A stretch of DNA of 64,000 bases from Silicimonas sp963779765. Lineage in GTDB: Bacteria; Pseudomonadota; Alphaproteobacteria; Rhodobacterales; Rhodobacteraceae. The translations under genes and the position numbers were made by a program. Every line of letters begins with the position of its first letter. Within the stretch, counting starts at the first letter, position 1. The DNA is taken from assembly GCA_963779765.1 (NCBI GenBank), contig CAVZZP010000001.1, positions 682,001 to 746,000 on the forward strand, written 5' to 3'. The notes beneath the pieces were generated by a model. The model was not told the DNA's origin, did no database searches, and saw only the letters and a program-made list of their open reading frames with translations. Below, piece after piece: positions 38,405 through 48,208 of the stretch.

Positions 38405-38580
38405 CCTTGCCCTCTGGCGCCCCCTCTGTCCCTTCGCCTGAGATCGCTATCCCTTCGGCGCCCCGATCGTGGGGTCTCTCCAGAGTGTCCGTCACGCGGC
38501 GGTCCGTTGGCCTGAGAGTTTACCGGGGCGGTTGCTCCTTCGGCACCGGGTCGAACCCGGATTCTCCCGTCGCGCAGTTC
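38405..38580 (-). promoter_or_regulatory. Tandem glycine riboswitch
   Basis: On the minus strand, aptamer 1 shows GGGAGAAT, GCCGAAGGAGCAA, CTCTCAGGCC and ends at ACTCTGGAGAGA; a short linker leads to aptamer 2 with GGCGCCGAAGGGAT, ATCTCAGGCGAAGGGACAG and AGGGGGC. These are the two conserved cores of the tandem glycine riboswitch. It lies about 55 nt ahead of the gcvT ATG and should turn the operon on when glycine is abundant. Confidence 0.95.
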
Positions 38581-38651
38581 AGGGATACGCCGGTTCCGCG
38601 CGCGCTGGCAAGATCTTGCATCACGCCCCCGCCCACGCCAAACCTCGCCGC

Positions 38652-39206
38652 ATGGATGGTCCCTGGTTCTTCGGATACGGCAGCCTCGTGAACCGGGCGA
38701 CCCACACCTATGCCGAGGCGCATCCTGCGAGCATATCGGGCTGGCGCCGCGCCTGGCGGCATGTCGAGGGCCGCGAGGTCGCGTTCCTGACCGCCGTGCC
38801 GTCGCCCGAGGACCAGATCGACGGGCTGATGGCGCGCGTTCCCGGCGGCGACTGGTCCGCGCTCGACATGCGCGAACATGCTTATGCCCGCGTGATGGCG
38901 ACGGGCGTCGCACACGCGCTCGGCGGCCAGCCCGAGATCCACATCTATCACGCACCCGACGACATGCACCGGCCCGCAACGACGATGCGCCCGGTGCTTC
39001 TGTCGTACATCGACGTGGTGGTGCAGGGTTTCCTGCGCGAGTTCGGAGAGGATGGCGTGCAGCGCTTCTTCGACACGACCGACGGATGGGACGCTCCGGT
39101 GCAGAACGACCGCGCAGCGCCACGCTACCCAAGACACCAGCGCCTTGCGGACGAGGAGACGGCCTTGGTAGACCGCCACCTCGCCCTGAAGGGCGTTAAC
39201 CCTTAA
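38652..39206 (+). CDS. Gamma-glutamylcyclotransferase (ChaC/GGCT-like)
   Basis: From the ATG at 38652 it has 184 residues. It begins MDGPWFFGYGSLVNRATHTY, where FGYGSLV is the GGCT substrate loop, then SGWRRAWR, and VLLSYIDVVVQGFLREFGED near the C-terminus. Such enzymes release 5-oxoproline from gamma-glutamyl peptides such as glutathione. It is divergent from the glycine riboswitch; they share about 70 bp of promoter space. Confidence 0.78.
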   Translation: MDGPWFFGYGSLVNRATHTYAEAHPASISGWRRAWRHVEGREVAFLTAVPSPEDQIDGLMARVPGGDWSALDMREHAYARVMATGVAHALGGQPEIHIYHAPDDMHRPATTMRPVLLSYIDVVVQGFLREFGEDGVQRFFDTTDGWDAPVQNDRAAPRYPRHQRLADEETALVDRHLALKGVNP

Positions 39207-39236
39207 TTCATTGGTTTCGCATGCGAAACCTTCGGA

Positions 39237-40164
39237 TCACAGCATCATCTGATAGGTCGTGGGCACATAGTGGAACATGCCCGGTCCTTCCTCGGTGACA
39301 TAGCCCATTCCGGGGAAGGGCATGTGATAGCCGATCAGCGGATGACGGTCCGCTGCGACCATGCCGAGGATCCTCTTGCGAGTCTCCGCCGCCATCGCCT
39401 TGTCCGCGTCGAAGCGGACCTCCCACTCGGGATAGGCCAGCGACCAGACGTAATGGTTCGCCGTGTCGGCCATCACCAGCACCTGCTCGCCGCCCGATTC
39501 CAGCATGTAGGCCATGTGACCCGGCGTGTGGCCGAACGCCTCGACCGCCGTCAGGCCGGACACCACGCTGCCGCCGTCGTTGAGGAAGGTGAACTGCTCG
39601 GCGAAAGGGCTTTACCTTGGCCGCGAAGTTCTCGTCCTCGGTGCCGTTCCAGTGGTCGAACTCGACCTGACCCGTGACATAGCGTGCGTTCGGGAAGGTG
39701 GCCGTCCCGCCCTCGCCCGCCATGCCGCCGATGTGGTCGCCGTGCATGTGGGTGAGGACGACGATGTCGATCTCCTCAGGCGTCAGACCGGCGGCGGCGA
39801 GTGCCGCGACCATGCCTTCGGGCGAAGGGCCGGTGTCGAAGAGAACCGTCTCGTTCCCGGTCCGCACCACCGTCGGCGTGAAGAAGAACTGCGCCTTGTC
39901 CGCCGGGATGAAATTCTGCTGGCTGACCTGCTCGAATTCCTCGGGCGAGACATTGGTGCCGAAGATCGACTGGATGTCCTCGACGGTCCGCGTTCCGGCA
40001 AGAAGGGTCGAAACCTGAAAGTCGCCCAGCGCGAAGGTGTTCTGCACGGCGTTCTGCGCCTCACCCATGTGGGCGGCGGCGAAAGCCGGTCGGACGGCTG
40101 CGGCGAATGGCAAAGCGGCTGCGCCGCCCAGAAGGGTCCGGCGCGAGAAAGTCGGAGTGGTCAT
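39237..40164 (-). CDS. Exported MBL-fold metallo-hydrolase, frameshifted near 39608
   Basis: Begins MTTPTFSRRTLLGGAAALPF, a twin-arginine signal (SRRTLL) ending at AFAAAH. The metallo-beta-lactamase motif is THMHGDHIGG, with DTGPSPEG before and FGHTPGHMAY and ADTANHY after. The frame is lost after KPF; the next frame gives AEQFTFLNDGGSVVSGLTAV and ends at 39237. The span is 3n+1, so one T is extra in CCCTTTCGCC near 39608. Corrected length is about 308 residues. Periplasmic, two-metal hydrolase; substrate unknown. Confidence 0.85.
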
Positions 40165-40272
40165 TGAATTGCTCCCTGAGACGTTGACGTCAGGTCAGCA
40201 GTCTAGCGCGGCACCGGGGCCTTTCCACAGAATGAGCCTGTGCGATCACGCAGGGGTGAGTGCGCGTTAGCA

Positions 40273-40677
40273 TCAGGTCCACCATTCATCGATGGTGGCG
40301 ATGTCGCTGTCCGACCAGCCGAAGTGATGCGCCAGCTCGTGGACCACGACATGGCCCACCAGTTCGGCCAGCGTCACGTCGCCCCGCTGTATCCATTCGT
40401 CCAGGATCGGCCGCCGGAACAGCCAGATCGCATCCGGCCTGTGCGGCTGGTCCGACACCGACTTCTCGATCAGGGGAATGCCGTCATAAAGGCCCGTCAG
40501 CTCGAACGGATCCTCGATGTCCAGTTCGTCGAGCAGCTCCTCCGACGCGAAGTCCTGCACCTGCAGGGCGACGCCGCGCGCAGGCAGCCTGAAGTCGTCC
40601 GGAAGGGCGGCGATGGCGGCAAGGGCCATCGCTTCGATATCTGCTGCGTCGGGGGCGGTCGCCTGGGTCCAGTCCAT
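40273..40677 (-). CDS. Zincin-like metallopeptidase-family protein
   Basis: The 134-residue protein has the zinc motif VVVHELAHHFGWSDSDIATI, that is HExxHHFGxxDxDI, diagnostic of the small metallopeptidase family typified by PF06262. FELTGLYDGIPLIEKSV precedes it. Length is normal. No signal peptide, so cytoplasmic. Physiological substrate unknown. Confidence 0.88.
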   Translation of the reverse strand: MDWTQATAPDAADIEAMALAAIAALPDDFRLPARGVALQVQDFASEELLDELDIEDPFELTGLYDGIPLIEKSVSDQPHRPDAIWLFRRPILDEWIQRGDVTLAELVGHVVVHELAHHFGWSDSDIATIDEWWT

Positions 40678-40753
40678 CCCGCCTACCTATGCAGGCCGTC
40701 CGTCCTGCGCCAGAGGCCGTGACGCCTCTCTGACAAGGCGCTAGCCTCTCAGG

Positions 40754-41173
40754 ATGAACCCGACTCCCACGGACCCGGACGTCGAGTCCTTCCTTGCCGC
40801 GGTCGAACCCGAGCGCAGGCGTGACGAGGCCCGACGCCTCGACACGCTGTTCCGCCGCGTGACCGGTTTAGCACCCCGCCTTTGGGCGTCGGGCATCGTC
40901 GGCTACGGCAGCTACCATTACACCTATGCCAGCGGGCACTCCGGCCATTATCTGGCAACCGGTTTCTCGCCGCGGGCCTCGAAGCTCTCAATCTACATCA
41001 TGCCGGGCTACGCCGACTTCGGCCCGATCCTGGCGCGGCTCGGAAAGCACAAGACCGGCAAGTCCTGCCTCTACGTGAACAAGCTCGACGACATCGACAT
41101 GGACGTGCTGGGCGAGCTGATCCGAGCAGGTCTCGACGACCTGGCGACGCGTTGGCCTGTGCTGCCCTCCTGA
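40754..41173 (+). CDS. DUF1801 domain protein
   Basis: The 139-residue product has the DUF1801 (YdhG-like) layout: RRRDEARRLDTLFRRVTGLA, then WASGIVGYGSYHYTYASGHS, LATGFSPRASKLSIYIMPGY and SCLYVNKLDDIDMDVLGELI. Members resemble small frataxin-like or iron-associated fold proteins, but no role is proven. It stands alone ahead of gltX with 58 bp between. Confidence 0.85.
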   Translation: MNPTPTDPDVESFLAAVEPERRRDEARRLDTLFRRVTGLAPRLWASGIVGYGSYHYTYASGHSGHYLATGFSPRASKLSIYIMPGYADFGPILARLGKHKTGKSCLYVNKLDDIDMDVLGELIRAGLDDLATRWPVLPS

Positions 41174-41231
41174 TCCCTGATGGACATTCGCGCGGCCTTG
41201 TGAAAAAGCCTCCCCCCGCAAGGAGAGCCCC

Positions 41232-42551
41232 ATGACCACGACCCGCTTCGCGCCCTCGCCGACCGGCTATATCCACATCGGCAACCTGCGCACGGCGCTG
41301 TTCAACTGGCTGATCGCCCGCAAGTCCGGCGGCACCTTCATCCTGCGCATCGACGACACCGACCCCGAGCGGTCGAAGGAAGAATACGTCGACGCCCTGA
41401 AGCAGGACCTGGAATGGCTGGGCCTGACCTGGGACCGCGTCGAGCGCCAGTCGCTACGACTCGACCGCTATGCCGAAGAGGCACAGCGACTGCGCGACAT
41501 GGGCCGCTTCTACGAGGCGTGGGAGACGCCGACCGAACTGGACCTGAAGCGCAAGAAGCAGCTCAACATGGGCAAGCCGCCGGTCTACGACCGCTCGGCT
41601 CTGGCGCTGTCGGACGCGGACCGCGAGAAGATGCGCGCCGAGCGCGGGCAAGGCGTGTGGCGCTTCCGGCTCGACCACGAGCGGATCGAATGGACCGACG
41701 GCATCCTTGGGCCGATCTCGATCGATGCGGCGTCGGTGTCGGACCCGGTGCTGATCCGGCAGGACGGGCAGGTTCTCTATACCTTCGCCTCGTCGGTCGA
41801 CGACATCGACATGGGCGTGACCGACATCGTGCGGGGCGCAGACCACGTCACCAACACGGCGACGCAGATCCAGATCATCGAGGCTCTGGGCGGGACCCCG
41901 CCCCGCTTCGCGCATCACTCGCTTCTGACCGGCCCGCAGGGCGAGGCGCTGTCGAAGCGGCTTGGCACCCTCTCGCTGCGCGACCTGCGCGCGCAGGGGA
42001 TCGAGCCGATGGCGCTTCTGTCGCTGATGGCGCGGCTTGGCTCGTCGCAGCCGGTCGAATTGCGGGGAAGCCTCGACGAGCTGATCGAGGGCTTCGACCT
42101 CTCGGCCTTCGGCGCGGCGCCCACCAAGTTCGACGCCGAGGATCTGAAGCCGCTGACCGCCCGCGTTATCCAGTCGCTCGACGCCTCGGATGTCGACGCC
42201 GAGCTTGATGCGGCGGGCGTCCCCGCTGACCGCCGCGACGCCTACTGGCAGGCCGTTCGCGGCAACGTCGAAATCCGCGCCGACGCCGGCCGCTGGTGGC
42301 CGGTCTTCTCGGGTAGTGCGACGCCTATCATCGCCGACGAGGACCGCGAGTTCGTGGCGACCGCCTTCGGCCTTCTGCCCGAGCCGCCCTACACGACCGA
42401 GACGTGGAGCCAGTGGACCGACGCCGTGAAGGCGGCGACTGGCCGCAAGGGCAAGGGCCTTTTCATGCCGCTACGCCATGCCGTCACCGGCGAGACACGA
42501 GGCCCCGAGATGGCCGACGTCATGCCGCTTTTGACGCGCAAACCGGGCTGA
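41232..42551 (+). CDS. gltX: Glutamyl-tRNA synthetase GltX
   Basis: The 439-residue class I synthetase begins MTTTRFAPSPTGYIHIGNLR with the HIGH-type motif HIGN and has the KMSKS-equivalent ALSKRLGTLSL. IDDTDPERSKEEY and YDRSALALS are also characteristic. At 439 residues it is the shorter GltX form found in alphaproteobacteria; a second copy elsewhere is common, so it may charge tRNA-Gln as well as tRNA-Glu. A GGAGAG ribosome site precedes the ATG. Confidence 0.95.
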   Translation: MTTTRFAPSPTGYIHIGNLRTALFNWLIARKSGGTFILRIDDTDPERSKEEYVDALKQDLEWLGLTWDRVERQSLRLDRYAEEAQRLRDMGRFYEAWETPTELDLKRKKQLNMGKPPVYDRSALALSDADREKMRAERGQGVWRFRLDHERIEWTDGILGPISIDAASVSDPVLIRQDGQVLYTFASSVDDIDMGVTDIVRGADHVTNTATQIQIIEALGGTPPRFAHHSLLTGPQGEALSKRLGTLSLRDLRAQGIEPMALLSLMARLGSSQPVELRGSLDELIEGFDLSAFGAAPTKFDAEDLKPLTARVIQSLDASDVDAELDAAGVPADRRDAYWQAVRGNVEIRADAGRWWPVFSGSATPIIADEDREFVATAFGLLPEPPYTTETWSQWTDAVKAATGRKGKGLFMPLRHAVTGETRGPEMADVMPLLTRKPG

Positions 42552-42613
42552 AGCGGAAGCCGGCTTGCACTGGTGGCGCTAACGGGCGATGAAGGATGCC
42601 GGAGGCGGCGCCC

Positions 42614-43564
42614 ATGAAATCGCACATCCTGACCATCACGCTGAACCCGACGGTGGACGTCTCGACCACCGCCCCCAGCATCGAGCCCGGCCCCAAGCTG
42701 CGCTGCACCGACCCCCAGATCGACCCCGGCGGCGGCGGCATCAACGTTGCCCGCGCGATCAAGCTGCTGGGCGGGCAGGCCACCGCACTTGTCGCCATCG
42801 GCGGCGCGACAGGCGCGCATCTGCTTCAGCTTCTTGCATTGGAAGGCGTGCCCACGGTGGCATTCCAGGGTCCGGGCGAAACGCGCCAGTCGATGTCCGT
42901 CATCGACCGCGAGACGGGCGAGCAGTACCGCTTCGTGATGCCCGGCCCGATCTGGCAGGACAGCGACGTGCCCCGCGCACTGAACTCGGTCGACCAGGCC
43001 ACCAGCGAGGACACGCTCGTCGTCTTGTCAGGCAGCCAGCCGCCGGGCGTCGCCAAGGACTTTCCCTCGATCCTCGCCGACCACGTCGCGGGCCGAGGCG
43101 CGCGACTGATCGTCGACACGTCGGGACCGGCGCTGTTCCACCTCGCCGAACGGCCGCATGACGCGCTTTACGTCCTGCGCATGAACGGCGAGGAGGGCGA
43201 AGAACTGGCCGGTCGTCCGCTGGCGACGCGCGAGGATACCGCCGAGTTCGCTCAAGGGCTCGTCCGCACCGGCGTCGCGCGGATCGTCATCGTCGCGCGC
43301 GGTTCGGACGGCTCGGTCATGGCGGATGCGACGGGCGCCTGGCACGCCGTCAGTCCGCCCGTTCCCGTCGTCTCGAAGGTCGGTGCGGGCGACAGCTTCG
43401 TCGGTGCCTTCACCAACGCATTGGCCGGTCAGGCGACGCCCGAGGACTGCCTCAGGTGGGGCGTGGCCGCCGCCAGCGCCGCGACCATGACTGAGGCCAC
43501 GCGGCTTTGCGACCGCGAGACGACGCGGAGCCAGCGCGAGGATTGCGTGGTCGTCAGGCTGTAG
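42614..43564 (+). CDS. PfkB-family hexose kinase (1-phosphofructokinase type)
   Basis: I choose the ATG at 42614 (MKSHILTITLNPTVDVSTTA) because GGAGG lies 8 bp upstream; an in-frame ATG at 42596 is weaker. The 316-residue protein has the N-terminal NPTVD, DPGGGGINVARAIKLLGG, and the catalytic KVGAGDSFVGAFTNAL, where Asp is the base. This is the FruK/PfkB/LacC branch of ribokinase-like sugar kinases. The exact sugar phosphate is not decidable. Confidence 0.87.
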   Translation: MKSHILTITLNPTVDVSTTAPSIEPGPKLRCTDPQIDPGGGGINVARAIKLLGGQATALVAIGGATGAHLLQLLALEGVPTVAFQGPGETRQSMSVIDRETGEQYRFVMPGPIWQDSDVPRALNSVDQATSEDTLVVLSGSQPPGVAKDFPSILADHVAGRGARLIVDTSGPALFHLAERPHDALYVLRMNGEEGEELAGRPLATREDTAEFAQGLVRTGVARIVIVARGSDGSVMADATGAWHAVSPPVPVVSKVGAGDSFVGAFTNALAGQATPEDCLRWGVAAASAATMTEATRLCDRETTRSQREDCVVVRL

Positions 43565-43571
43565 GCCCGCA

Positions 43572-44329
43572 TCAGCTCTTGATCCGGTAGCCGGTGCGGA
43601 AGATCCACCACACGATCCCAAGACACGCGCAGGTGAAGATCAGGATCGCCGCGAGGCTTGCGCCGATGGGGACGTCGGCCATCCCGAAGAAGGACCAGCG
43701 AAACCCGGACACGAGGTAAAGCACCGGGTTGAAGTGCGACACTGTCTCCCAGAACGGCGGCAGCATCGAGACCGAGTAGAACGAGCCGCCAAGGAACACG
43801 AGAGGCGTCACGACCAGAAGCGGCACGATGTTGAGCTGCTCGAAGCTTTTCGCCCAGATTCCCAGGATGAAGCCCAGAAGCGAGAAGCTGACGGCAGTCA
43901 TCACGAGGAAGGCGAGCATCCAGAAGGGATGCGCGATGCGGACGTCGACGAAGAAGAACGACGTCAGAAGGATGATGAGCCCGATCAGGATCGCCTTCGC
44001 CGCCGCCGCGCCGACATAACCCATGACGATCTCGAAGGCCGAGATGGGGGCGGACAGCACCTCGAAGATCGTGCCGATGAACTTGGGAAAGTAGATCCCG
44101 AAGGCCGCGTTCTGGATCGACTGCTGCAACACCGTCAGCATGATGAGTCCGGGCACGATGAAGGCGCCGTAGGGCACGCCCTCGACCTCCTGGATGCGAC
44201 TGCCGATGGCGGCGCCGAAGACGACGAAGTACAGCGAGGTCGACACCACCGGCGAGACCACCGACTGGATGATCGACCGGAAAAAACGCGCCATTTCGAA
44301 GCGCCAGATGGCGAATATGCCTGTCCAGT

Positions 44330-44333
<4 letters not shown>
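43572..44333 (-). CDS. ABC-2 type transporter permease
   Basis: The 253-residue membrane protein begins MNWTGIFAIWRFEMARFFRS and has about six transmembrane segments, including FLGGSFYSVSMLPPFWETVS and the ABC-2 signature NPVLYLVSGFRWSFFG. It belongs to the YadH/NodJ-like exporters. Its start overlaps the ATPase gene stop by 4 bp. Together they form an exporter; the substrate is unknown. Confidence 0.9.
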
Positions 44334-45259
<926 letters not shown>

Positions 45260-45397
45260 GGGATACTCCGTCTTCGAGGCGCAAGTTAGCGCTCTCGGCG
45301 GAAAAGTGAACCGATCATTTCAGTAGAGACGGGGCTGCGTGGGTGCGAGATGTGGGGGGCATTACCGAGCATTATTGGTTTCGCGCAGACGTATCGG
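45260..45397. other. Upstream region of the ABC exporter
   Basis: Between the ABC ATPase start and the DUF1963-like remnant, with no gene seen. It should include the promoter for the exporter genes, but no clear consensus could be picked out. Confidence 0.35.
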
Positions 45398-45740
45398 TCA
45401 TCCGGACTGGATCAGAGACTTTGTCCTAAAGCAGTCAAAACAAACGAAGACGAAGACCATGCCAACGTCGGCAAAACAGATCTGCTTCTCCGGGCAGAAT
45501 CTCGCTGCGCTGAAGAACGTCATTTCCTCGCCACAGTTATCACAGCCACGTCTTCATCTTCCACTGCAGAAAACGTGGACGCCCACCGATTTTAGCCTCT
45601 TCTCCACGACCGTCTTCTGCCCAGTCGAAACCGACGACAGCCTTCGCTTCTCGTGTATCAGTTTCATTTCAGGACGAATTTCAGGTGATGGTCTTCATAG
45701 CAGTCCAAAGGGTTCAAGAATTGAAGTGCGCCCCAGGATA
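45398..45740 (-). pseudogene. DUF1963-like C-terminal region, broken by two frameshifts
   Basis: No single frame is long, but three consecutive minus-strand pieces read as one protein end. Piece C (upstream of 45667) gives LNPLDCYEDHHLKFVLK, piece B (45545-45668) gives AVVGFDWAEDGRGEEAKIGG then RPRFLQWKMKTWL, and piece A (45398-45550) gives CDNCGEEMTFF, DVGMVFVFVCFDCFRTKS and LIQSG before a TGA at 45398-45400. KIGG-x-P-x-xLQ, a CxxC pair and the closing Q-S/C-G tail are the DUF1963/YwqG-type pattern. Two indels are needed, near 45545 and 45665. It could be decay or sequencing error; an N-terminal half was not found. Confidence 0.5.
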
Positions 45741-45833
45741 CTGCCAATAGTCAGATAATTGCCACCTAGAATGGTTCAAAACAGTCGTTCCCTGGGACAC
45801 TAAAGTTCGCACCTCCGAAAATCAACACAAAAA

Positions 45834-45853
45834 GGCCGCCCCAAAGGGCGGCC
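45834..45853 (-). terminator. Rho-independent terminator of rpsD
   Basis: On the minus strand GGCCGCCC pairs perfectly with GGGCGGCC (8 bp, 4-nt loop) and is followed by TTTTTGTG. It lies about 25 bp after the rpsD stop. Confidence 0.88.
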
Positions 45854-45878
45854 CTTGTCTCTCCGCAACAGACCGAAA

Positions 45879-46499
45879 TCAGTTCTGCGCGTAATATTCG
45901 ATGACGAGGTTCGGCTCCATCAGGACCGGGTACGGCACGTCCGAGAGGCCCGGGGTGCGCACGAAGGTGGCCTTCATCTTGGAGTGATCGACTTCGAGAT
46001 AGTCGGGGACGTCGCGCTCGGGCAGACCGGCGGCTTCGAGGACCAGAGCCATCTGCTTGGACTTGTCGCGGACTTCGACCACATCGCCTTCGGCGACGCG
46101 GTAGGATGCGATGTTGACGCGCTGGCCGTTGACCGTGACGTGGCCGTGGTTCACGAACTGGCGCGCGGCGAAGATGGTCGGCACGAATTTCGAGCGGTAG
46201 ACGACGGCGTCGAGACGGCGCTCGAGCAGGCCGACCAGAAGTTCGCCCGTGTCGCCGCGCTGACGCTCGGCCTCGACGAAGATCTTCTTGAATTGCTTCT
46301 CGGTCAGGTCGCCGTAATAGCCCTTGAGCTTCTGCTTGGCGCGAAGCTGAAGGCCGAAGTCGGACACCTTGCCCTTGCGGCGCTGGCCGTGCTGGCCGGG
46401 TCCGTATTCGCGGCGGTTGACGGGGGATTTGGGGCGGCCCCAGATGTTCTCGCCCATCCGGCGGTCGAGTTTGTACTTGGCAGAGGTGCGTTTGGTCAC
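45879..46499 (-). CDS. rpsD: 30S ribosomal protein S4
   Basis: The 206-residue protein begins MTKRTSAKYKLDRRMGENIW and has REYGPGQHGQRRKGKVSDFG, YYGDLTEKQFKKIF and the S4 RNA-binding domain LERRLDAVVYRSKFVPTIFA. S4 nucleates assembly of the 30S body. It is monocistronic, with a promoter-like element upstream and a clear terminator downstream. Length is as expected. Confidence 0.98.
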   Translation of the reverse strand: MTKRTSAKYKLDRRMGENIWGRPKSPVNRREYGPGQHGQRRKGKVSDFGLQLRAKQKLKGYYGDLTEKQFKKIFVEAERQRGDTGELLVGLLERRLDAVVYRSKFVPTIFAARQFVNHGHVTVNGQRVNIASYRVAEGDVVEVRDKSKQMALVLEAAGLPERDVPDYLEVDHSKMKATFVRTPGLSDVPYPVLMEPNLVIEYYAQN

Positions 46500-46605
46500 C
46501 GTCTGATCTCCTTCTGCTTTTGCGAAGGGCGTTGTCCTTTCCCCGGATTTGGCCGGGGCGACAGGTCATCCCCTTGCGGGGGCCACCAACACCAATGAAG
46601 CGGCG

Positions 46606-46633
46606 CTTGTACAGGGATTCCCGGGCCTGTCAA
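46606..46633 (-). promoter_or_regulatory. Putative sigma-70 promoter of rpsD
   Basis: On the minus strand TTGACA (46628-46633), a 16-bp spacer and TACAAG (46606-46611) lie about 110 bp upstream of the rpsD ATG. The -35 is perfect and the -10 is weak. The leader contains a short CCCCGCAAGGGG hairpin. Confidence 0.5.
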
Positions 46634-46649
46634 GCAAGGGAGCGGACGC

Positions 46650-47225
46650 CTAGTTCGAAGCCCCGCGCATCATGCGCTCATGGACGGCCTGCATCCCCCG
46701 CTCGGCCATGTCCGACACCTCGCCCGCGTGGGTCTGAAGGGCCGCCACCACCTCGGGATCGGTCGAGGTCTGGGTGACGACGATGCCCTCGTCCGTCACC
46801 TCGATGTCGCTCTCGATGGCGTCGCCCCGCGCGAAGAAGATGTCGAGCGTGGGGCTCTGGATGAAGACGCCGGGGTCGCGGCCGTCCTCGACCCGTCCGA
46901 TCATGCCGGAGACGTGGCTGACCAGCGCCTCCATCACCTGCGGGTCCGAGGACCGCGTGACGGTGCGGATGCCGTCGTCGAGGAGCGTCACCTCTCGCTC
47001 GAACGTCTGGAAGCCGTTGAACATGATGGCCAGCTCGTCGCTTTCCTCTTCCGTGGCGTCCGTCCCACGCAAGCCGGGCATACCCGTCATGTCGTGCATC
47101 ATTCCCATGCCGCCACCGCCGCCGGCGCCGTGGCCATGCATCATCTGGGAAAAGGCGGCCGATCCCGCGATGGCGGCAACGACGGTGATCGCGATGGCGG
47201 CGAACGCAAGGCGGAAGGCGGTCAT
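46650..47225 (-). CDS. Exported Met/His/Gly-rich protein of unknown function
   Basis: From the ATG at 47225 (with an AGGAG site) it has 191 residues: a signal peptide (MTAFRLAFAAIAITVVAAIA...), then a Met/His/Gly stretch (MMHGHGAGGGGGMGMMHDM) and an acidic two-part region with EREVTLLDDGIRTVTRSSD and EVVAALQTHAGEVSDMAERG. The Met/His segment could bind copper or another soft metal, and the repeated TVTRSSDPQVMEALVSHV / VVTQTSTDPEVVAALQTHA halves suggest an internal duplication. Family not recognised. Confidence 0.72.
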   Translation of the reverse strand: MTAFRLAFAAIAITVVAAIAGSAAFSQMMHGHGAGGGGGMGMMHDMTGMPGLRGTDATEEESDELAIMFNGFQTFEREVTLLDDGIRTVTRSSDPQVMEALVSHVSGMIGRVEDGRDPGVFIQSPTLDIFFARGDAIESDIEVTDEGIVVTQTSTDPEVVAALQTHAGEVSDMAERGMQAVHERMMRGASN

Positions 47226-47307
47226 GGCAGGCGCTCCTTGAAACGTGCGCCTCTTATATATGCAATCCGCCGAATGCGTGGAATGACCTGCGTCAACCCG
47301 TCCGGAC

Positions 47308-48132
47308 TCAGTCCCACCAGACCCACAGCCGCGCCGCGCCGACGATCGTTTCGCCCGAGGTGTGGCGGCTGTCGCCGTTGACTTCGGATGCGCCCAGAAG
47401 CGCCACGCGGCGCAGGACCTCTTGCGCATCTTCGATCCGGTCGATGGGGCGTTCGACCTGGAAGCCGATGTGATCGGTCGAGGCCGTGATGATGCGCGCC
47501 CCGTGAGTATCCCACAGCCAGCGGCAGCAGGCGACGAGAACGGCGCGCGGGGCGCAGACCGCGTAGGTGCCATGCTGAAGCCAGGCCATGCTCTCCCACG
47601 GTTCGGCGGCGTCGACGAGGCCCGCCACCATCTCGTCGCCCCGGCGCGGCGTCACATAGTCGATGGGATCGGGAAACATCATCGGGGCATCGCCGCATTC
47701 GACGGCGCGGATGATCTCGCGGATTTCGGCAAGTTCCTCGACGCTGCTCTCGCCGGACGCTTCAAGGTCTCGGACGTGATCCTTCAGCGCGTCGATCCGA
47801 CGACGGCTCGGCAGGGCGACGACGGTCTCGGGCCGCGCGAAAAGGCGCGTGGACAAGCGGCGGGCCAGACCCTCGCGGCGGGCGACCGAGCGCGGCGGGG
47901 GCGGAAGGGTGCGTTCGGCGAACCAGGCGTCGATATCGAGAGCGCGGGCAGCCGAGAGGATCGCGGCGGGTTCTTCGAAGATGTCGACCGTCTCGGCCCA
48001 TTCGGCCGAGAACACGTCGACGTCGCCCAGTAGGATCGGCTGCGACTTCGGGCGCTCGGCGCGAAGGCGGTTCAACGCGGCCTCGACCTGCGCGACCGGC
48101 AGTCTTTCCAGCGGAAAAGGAATATCCAGCAT
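47308..48132 (-). CDS. DUF4253 domain protein
   Basis: From MLDIPFPLERLPVAQVEAAL (ATG at 48132) the protein has 274 residues. PILLGDVDVFSAEWAETVDI near the N-terminus, the core LVDAAEPWESMAWLQHGTYA with the following RWLWDTHGARIITASTDHIG, and the closing ARLWVWWD match DUF4253, usually a C-terminal domain. No enzymatic motif is visible and no function is known for the family. The gene stands alone, downstream of the Hint gene on the same strand. Confidence 0.75.
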   Translation of the reverse strand: MLDIPFPLERLPVAQVEAALNRLRAERPKSQPILLGDVDVFSAEWAETVDIFEEPAAILSAARALDIDAWFAERTLPPPPRSVARREGLARRLSTRLFARPETVVALPSRRRIDALKDHVRDLEASGESSVEELAEIREIIRAVECGDAPMMFPDPIDYVTPRRGDEMVAGLVDAAEPWESMAWLQHGTYAVCAPRAVLVACCRWLWDTHGARIITASTDHIGFQVERPIDRIEDAQEVLRRVALLGASEVNGDSRHTSGETIVGAARLWVWWD

Positions 48133-48208
48133 CGACTCGGGCCCCACCTTCGCAAAGCCCGACCTAGGCAGAGGATTGCGGCGGAATTCGTGTCCCCAGG
48201 GGGAGGGG

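Noticed and set aside
45339..45758. A 139-residue plus-strand ORF in the gap before rpsD
   Set aside because: No domain or start signal, and the opposite strand carries the DUF1963-like pattern.
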